From assembly GCA_002399225.1 (NCBI GenBank), contig DHDF01000002.1:7165-16681 (forward strand): a stretch of DNA of 9,517 nucleotides, in the 5' to 3' direction. This stretch comes from a bacterium UBA4883 (GTDB taxonomy: Bacteria; Bacillota; Clostridia; Oscillospirales; Acutalibacteraceae). Below the pieces are notes generated by a model. The model worked only from the letters and a program-made list of their open reading frames with translations, was not told the DNA's origin and searched no databases. Shown one piece after another: positions 6,288-9,517 of the stretch. The position numbers and the translations under genes were made by a program. Each line of letters begins with the position of its first letter. Within the stretch, counting starts at the first letter, position 1.

Positions 6288-7095
6288 CCAGTTTCAGCCT
6301 CTTTTCAAACAGAGCGGCGTCCAGTCGGCTCAGTGCATCGATTACCGCGAGATGGAAGCTGCCCGTTCCGGCTTTTCCAGCGGACTCATAGGCAAGTTCC
6401 CCTGCGATCCCCATAGAAGCGACGGCCGCGGCCGCGGCCGCAAGCGGATCATTTGCGACGGCTGCGCAGGCTCCCGCCAACGCGGAGGTCATACATCCGG
6501 TTCCCGTTACGCGGGAAAGCATCGGATGGCCGTTGTAGAGCTTCACCGTTCGTTCTCCGTCGGAAATGACATCGACCGCCCCCGTGACCGCAGCGGTACA
6601 GCGGTATCGCTTTGCGGCCGACACCGCGGCAAAGACAGCGTCATTGCCCGCATCGGACTCAGAGGCATCCACACCCTTAGTGGAAGCGCTCATACCGGCC
6701 AAAAAGGATAGTTCCGAAAGGTTTCCGCGAAGCACCGTGATTTGAATCCGCTTTAGAATTTCCAGAGCAGTTTGGTTGCGAAGGGCGGAGGCTCCGGCTC
6801 CGACCGGGTCCAGCACAACGGGAATTCCGGTCTCATTCGCTCTTTTGCCGGAGGCCAGCATCGACTCGACCGTGCGCCGGTTCAGCGTACCGATATTGAG
6901 CACCAGGGCGGAGGAAAGAGAGGTGATTTCCGCCGCCTCCCCGATGTCGTCCGCCATGATTGGGGAAGCGCCGACCGCCAGCAGGACGTTGGCGCAGTCG
7001 TTCACCGTAACATAGTTGGTGATGTTGTGAACCAGCGGAGACTTTGTTCGGATTGATGCAAAAATCTTCGGAAGATTTTTTCCGAGTTGACCCAT
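6277..7095 (-). CDS. thiM: Hydroxyethylthiazole kinase
   Basis: Phosphorylates 4-methyl-5-hydroxyethylthiazole, so it salvages the thiazole half of thiamine for ThiE. The 272-aa product carries [18 protein letters not shown] (19-36), VGASPIMA (41-48), LNIGTL (66-71), DPVGAGA (96-102), LRGNLSE (122-128), [12 protein letters not shown] (169-180) and the nucleotide/anion-binding [10 protein letters not shown] (196-205), with the active-site-region Cys201. Length is typical. ATG 7095 is supported by GAGAGG about 8 nt upstream and lies 16 nt after the thiC stop. An alanine-rich run (219-225) is encoded by repeated GCGGCC units. Confidence 0.97.
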   Translation of the reverse strand: MGQLGKNLPKIFASIRTKSPLVHNITNYVTVNDCANVLLAVGASPIMADDIGEAAEITSLSSALVLNIGTLNRRTVESMLASGKRANETGIPVVLDPVGAGASALRNQTALEILKRIQITVLRGNLSELSFLAGMSASTKGVDASESDAGNDAVFAAVSAAKRYRCTAAVTGAVDVISDGERTVKLYNGHPMLSRVTGTGCMTSALAGACAAVANDPLAAAAAAVASMGIAGELAYESAGKAGTGSFHLAVIDALSRLDAALFEKRLKLDEA

Positions 7096-7111
7096 TTTTT
7101 CATTCCTCTCT

Positions 7112-8425
7112 TTACTTTTCAGAACAGAATTCGACCTTTTTCCCTTCCAAAATCAGATTGGTCGTTCTTACCGCGCACATTTTTCCGCACATAGAGCAGG
7201 TATGGCGGTCGGCAGGCGGTGTGCTTTCAAAATACCGCTCGGCCTTTTCTCCATCGATGGCAAGGCGGAATATCTCATCCCAGTCCATCTTTTTGCGGGC
7301 CTTTGCCATCCGGTTGTCACGCTCGCGGGCATGGGGCACACCCTTTGCAATATCCGCCGCATGGGCCGCGATCAGACTCGCGACGATCCCTTCTTTGACA
7401 TCGTCCAGATCCGGCAGGCGAAGATGCTCCGCCGGAGTGACATAGCATAGAAAGTCAGCCCCGGCAGCCGCGGCGATCGCCCCGCCGATCGCCGCGGTGA
7501 TGTGGTCGTAGCCCGGCGCGATATCCGTGACCAGCGGCCCGAGAACATAAAACGGCGCACCGTGGCACAGGCGTTTTTCCAGTGCCATGTTGGCGGTAAT
7601 TTCATTCATTGCCATATGGCCCGGACCTTCCACCAGCACCTGCACGTCTTTTTCCCAGGCCCGCTTGGTCAGGTCGCCGATTTCGATCAGTTCGGCAATC
7701 TGGCCGGCGTCGGTGCTGTCATCCAGACATCCGGGCCGCAAGGCATCGCCAAGGGAAATTGTCACGTCATATTCGCGCAGAATATCCAGCAGCTCGTCAT
7801 AATGCTCGAAAAACGGATTTTCGTTCCCGGTCATTTCCATCCACGCAAATAGCAGGGACCCCCCGCGGGAGACAATATTCATTTCTCTGCCCTCCCGGCG
7901 AAACGCTTTCAAAGCGCGGCGGTTCATGCCCGCGTGAATCGTCATAAAATCCACGCCCTCTTTGGCATGTGCCTCCACCACCTTTAAAAAGTCCTGAGCC
8001 GTGATTTCCAGCAGATCCTTTTCCAGGTAGCCGACCGCATCGTAAACGGGCACCGTTCCGATCATCGCCGGGGACTCGGCAATCAGGCGGCGCCGGAATT
8101 CCCGCGTCTTTCCGTAATTGCTCAGATCCATGATAGCCTGCGCGCCGAATTTTGCCGCAAGCCTTGCCTTCTGAAGTTCGACGTCGTAATTTTTGCAGTC
8201 GCCGGAAACGCCGAGATTCACGTTAATTTTTGTCGTCAGGCCTCCCCCGACTCCTTCCGGGGAAAGCGCCGTATGCCCAACGTTGGCCGGGATCGCCACA
8301 CGCCCTGAAGCGACCAGAGGCAGAAGCTCCTCCGGATCTCTTTGCTCTTTGGCCGCAACCGCTTTCATTTCATTCGTAAGGATTCCCCTTTTGGCAGCTT
8401 CCATCTGAGTATGATATTCTTTCAT
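7112..8425 (-). CDS. thiC: Phosphomethylpyrimidine (HMP-P) synthase, radical SAM ThiC
   Basis: Converts aminoimidazole ribotide to HMP phosphate, the pyrimidine half of thiamine, by a complex radical SAM rearrangement. The 437-aa product is the short form without the N-terminal domain of the roughly 600-aa plant and proteobacterial enzymes. Motifs are [20 protein letters not shown] (about 51-70), [77 protein letters not shown] and [14 protein letters not shown]. The cluster ligands at the C-terminus are C410, C413 and C417, spaced CX2CX3C, one residue shorter than the CX2CX4C of the long enzymes. AAAGGAG lies 7 nt before ATG 8425, and the start overlaps the thiD stop as ATGA. The substrate links thiamine to purine synthesis. 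Confidence 0.97.
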   Translation of the reverse strand: MKEYHTQMEAAKRGILTNEMKAVAAKEQRDPEELLPLVASGRVAIPANVGHTALSPEGVGGGLTTKINVNLGVSGDCKNYDVELQKARLAAKFGAQAIMDLSNYGKTREFRRRLIAESPAMIGTVPVYDAVGYLEKDLLEITAQDFLKVVEAHAKEGVDFMTIHAGMNRRALKAFRREGREMNIVSRGGSLLFAWMEMTGNENPFFEHYDELLDILREYDVTISLGDALRPGCLDDSTDAGQIAELIEIGDLTKRAWEKDVQVLVEGPGHMAMNEITANMALEKRLCHGAPFYVLGPLVTDIAPGYDHITAAIGGAIAAAAGADFLCYVTPAEHLRLPDLDDVKEGIVASLIAAHAADIAKGVPHARERDNRMAKARKKMDWDEIFRLAIDGEKAERYFESTPPADRHTCSMCGKMCAVRTTNLILEGKKVEFCSEK

Positions 8426-9216
8426 TGTTGCACTCCTTTCATAAAATAAAAATGATTGGTCGGGCCGTGCCCTTTTCCAATTGGCAGCGCATGCTCAATG
8501 GCCCGCGTCACATATTCTTTCGCCGCGCGGACCGCCTCAGGCACTTCCATGCCCAGCGCCAGGTCTGCCGCGATAGCGGAAGAAAGCGTGCAGCCCGTCC
8601 CGTGCGTATTCTTTGTTTCAATTCTTTTGTGGGTAAACGTGTAATATTCGGTGCCGTCATACAGCAGATCCTCCGCTTCGCCGGAAAGGTGGCCTCCCTT
8701 GATCAAGACATTTTTCACCCCCATGCGGTGAATCTCCACCGACGCCCGCCGACGGTCTTCCAAAGTTTCGATCTTTTTCCCAGTAAGTGCTTCCGCCTCC
8801 GGCAAATTCGGCGTCAGGACTTCCGCCAGCGGAAGCATTTCTTCTTTCATGGTTTGCAGGGCGTCCGGATGCATCAGCGCGCTGCCGCCTTTGGCCACCA
8901 TGACGGGGTCCAGCACGATGCCGCGCGGCCGGTACTGCCGAAGCTTTTCCGCAACGGCCCGCATCTGCTCCGAACCGGAAAGCATCCCTACCTTAACCCC
9001 GTCTACCCGGATATCCTCAAATACGGCGTCCATCTGGTCCCTGATGACGGAAGGAGCCATGTCACAGACGGAAAGGACCCGGCTGGTGTTTTCCGCCACA
9101 ACGGAAACGACAACGCTCATCCCATACACACCATGGGCCGCAAAAGTTTTCAGGTCGGCCTGAAGACCCGCTCCCCCGCTACAGTCGGAGCCTGCGATTG
9201 TCAGAAGATTTTTCAT
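8422..9216 (-). CDS. thiD: Hydroxymethylpyrimidine/phosphomethylpyrimidine kinase
   Basis: Phosphorylates HMP and HMP-P to HMP-PP for ThiE; cytoplasmic ribokinase-fold enzyme. In the 264-aa product, [19 protein letters not shown] opens the protein (7-25), followed by VVAENTS (39-45), DPVMVAKGG (103-111), [11 protein letters not shown] (134-144), LIKGGHL (171-177) and [12 protein letters not shown] (203-214), with catalytic Cys209 in the anion hole; GHGPTNH ends the domain. E42 stands where the E. coli enzyme has the HMP-contacting Gln44. ATG 9216 is chosen because a strong GAGGAGGGGG lies just upstream. The frame stays open to 9330, but that part is leader with a terminator hairpin. It is the first gene after the tandem riboswitches and overlaps thiC by 4 nt. 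Confidence 0.96.
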   Translation of the reverse strand: MKNLLTIAGSDCSGGAGLQADLKTFAAHGVYGMSVVVSVVAENTSRVLSVCDMAPSVIRDQMDAVFEDIRVDGVKVGMLSGSEQMRAVAEKLRQYRPRGIVLDPVMVAKGGSALMHPDALQTMKEEMLPLAEVLTPNLPEAEALTGKKIETLEDRRRASVEIHRMGVKNVLIKGGHLSGEAEDLLYDGTEYYTFTHKRIETKNTHGTGCTLSSAIAADLALGMEVPEAVRAAKEYVTRAIEHALPIGKGHGPTNHFYFMKGVQQ

Positions 9217-9296
9217 AAACCCCCTCCTCTTTTTCAAAATTTTCGCAATTCTTATCTTCCTCCTTTTGCTGCAAAACGGGGAATTCCACCGGCAGC
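9217..9296 (-). other. Leader between the proximal terminator and thiD
   Basis: No gene. After the riboswitch terminator the mRNA carries an imperfect hairpin with TGCTGC/GCAGCA arms (about 9269-9299) and then the thiD ribosome binding site. An AAGGAGGAAG inside is followed only by a four-codon frame (TTG 9247, stop TGA), so it is not a convincing peptide start. Confidence 0.4.
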
Positions 9297-9327
9297 AAAA
9301 AATGCCCGCCGTTTTCGGTGGGCATTT
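9297..9327 (-). terminator. Intrinsic terminator of the proximal TPP riboswitch
   Basis: On the minus strand AAATGCCCACCG (9327-9316), an AAAA loop and CGGCGGGCATTT (9311-9300) form a 12-position stem with one A-C mismatch, followed by a six-T run (9302-9297). It lies only a few bases after the aptamer and 81 nt before the thiD start, as expected for a terminator-type expression platform. Confidence 0.85.
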
Positions 9328-9332
9328 CATAT

Positions 9333-9410
9333 GGGCTCCCTACGACAGCGTTAACTGACAGGTTCAAAGGGTCAGGTTTTACCTTCTCAACTCGATTTGA
9401 GTCCCCCCGT
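9333..9410 (-). ncRNA. TPP riboswitch (THI element), proximal, complete
   Basis: Read on the minus strand, it has the ordered THI-box features: CGGGGGGACTC, the TTGAGA variant of CTGAGA, a small P3a stem (AGGT/ACCT), the ACCCTTTGAACCTG core, the P5 hairpin CAG-TTAACG-CTG, and CGTAGGGA near the 3' end. Closing P1 pairs GGG with CCC, and flanking ATTTCA (9412-9417) can pair with TGAAAT (9324-9329). TPP binding should favour the terminator just downstream and repress thiDCME. Confidence 0.92.
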
Positions 9411-9430
9411 GAAATATTCGATTGAAAAGC

Positions 9431-9462
9431 AAAAAAGGCGCTCGCCAAAACAGGCGAACGCC
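9431..9462 (-). terminator. Intrinsic terminator of the distal TPP riboswitch
   Basis: On the minus strand GGCGTTCGCC (9462-9453), loop TGTTTT, GGCGAGCGCC (9446-9437), then six T (9436-9431). All ten positions pair, with one G-T wobble. It sits between the two riboswitches with no gene before the next aptamer, so it is a second control point of the same leader. Confidence 0.88.
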
Positions 9463-9480
9463 AGCCATTTACGCTCTTTG

Positions 9481-9517
9481 CACGTTCCCTACACCAGCGT
9501 TAACTGACAGGTTCAAA
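9481..9517 (-). ncRNA. TPP riboswitch (THI element), distal, truncated by window edge
   Basis: Only the 3' half is inside the window: on the minus strand TTTGAACCTG, the CAG-TTAACG-CTG hairpin and GTGTAGGGAAC. Over 32 nt (9486-9517) it differs from the proximal element (9337-9368) at only 2 positions. The P1-P3 part should lie just to the right of base 9517. Confidence 0.88.

Larger units (their letters stand above)
9337..9517 (-). repeat. Direct repeat of TPP aptamer 3' halves
   Basis: The 32-nt units 9337-9368 and 9486-9517, both in the same orientation and 149 nt apart, match at 30 of 32 positions, including 23 identical bases in a row. This fits an aptamer duplication, although strong conservation of the THI core also contributes. 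Confidence 0.8.

Noticed and set aside
8425..9354. 309-codon open frame on the plus strand
   Set aside because: It is antisense to thiD and the riboswitch leader; no domain and no suitable ribosome binding site.
9179..9448. 89-codon minus-strand frame, and N-terminal extension of thiD to 9330
   Set aside because: Both run through the proximal terminator, and the first also through the aptamer. ThiD homology and the strong ribosome binding site begin at 9216.
1..9517. Mobile elements, CRISPR arrays, tRNA or rRNA genes
   Set aside because: I found no transposase or integrase, no regularly spaced repeats, and no tRNA- or rRNA-like stretch by eye.

Overview
The window looks like chromosomal DNA of a low-to-mid GC Firmicute, most likely a clostridium of the Oscillospiraceae/Ruminococcaceae type. 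The reasons are AGGAGG-type ribosome binding sites, GTG and TTG starts, sigma-A-like promoters, RNase J, a clostridial-type short ThiC and TPP riboswitches. This placement is inference. No insertion sequence, phage gene, CRISPR array, tRNA or rRNA was seen.

Left part (1-2413): a 3'-truncated RNase J gene on the minus strand, with an unusual basic N-terminal extension of about 158 residues, and rnhA (RNase HI) on the plus strand. They are divergent across a 377-base gap that holds one good rnhA promoter and two good minus-strand promoters for RNase J.

Middle part (2430-5597): a MATE-family multidrug/cation exporter and, upstream of it, a DUF4163/DUF3298 (RsiV/PdaC-like) protein without any membrane anchor. 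Both are on the minus strand and probably share a transcript. Divergent from them is a 253-residue MerR-type regulator with a C-terminal TipAS drug-binding domain. Its promoter has the 19-bp spacer and central dyad expected for MerR autoregulation. An internal ribosome binding site and ATG inside the gene could produce the ligand domain alone, as in Streptomyces tipA. The three genes resemble a drug-sensing and efflux neighbourhood, although direct control of the pump by this regulator is not shown.

Right part (5598-9517): a compact minus-strand thiamine operon, thiD-thiC-thiM-thiE, with 4-nt and 11-nt overlaps and a 16-nt gap. ThiC makes the pyrimidine (HMP-P), ThiD phosphorylates it to HMP-PP, ThiM salvages the thiazole alcohol, and ThiE joins the two halves into thiamine phosphate. 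No thiazole synthesis gene is present in the window. The operon leader holds two TPP riboswitches in tandem, the distal one cut by the window edge, and each is followed by its own intrinsic terminator. A perfect 22-bp inverted repeat acts as a shared bidirectional terminator between thiE and the converging merR-tipAS gene.

The two observations most worth following are the tandem TPP riboswitch-terminator pairs and the internal start in the TipAS-type regulator.
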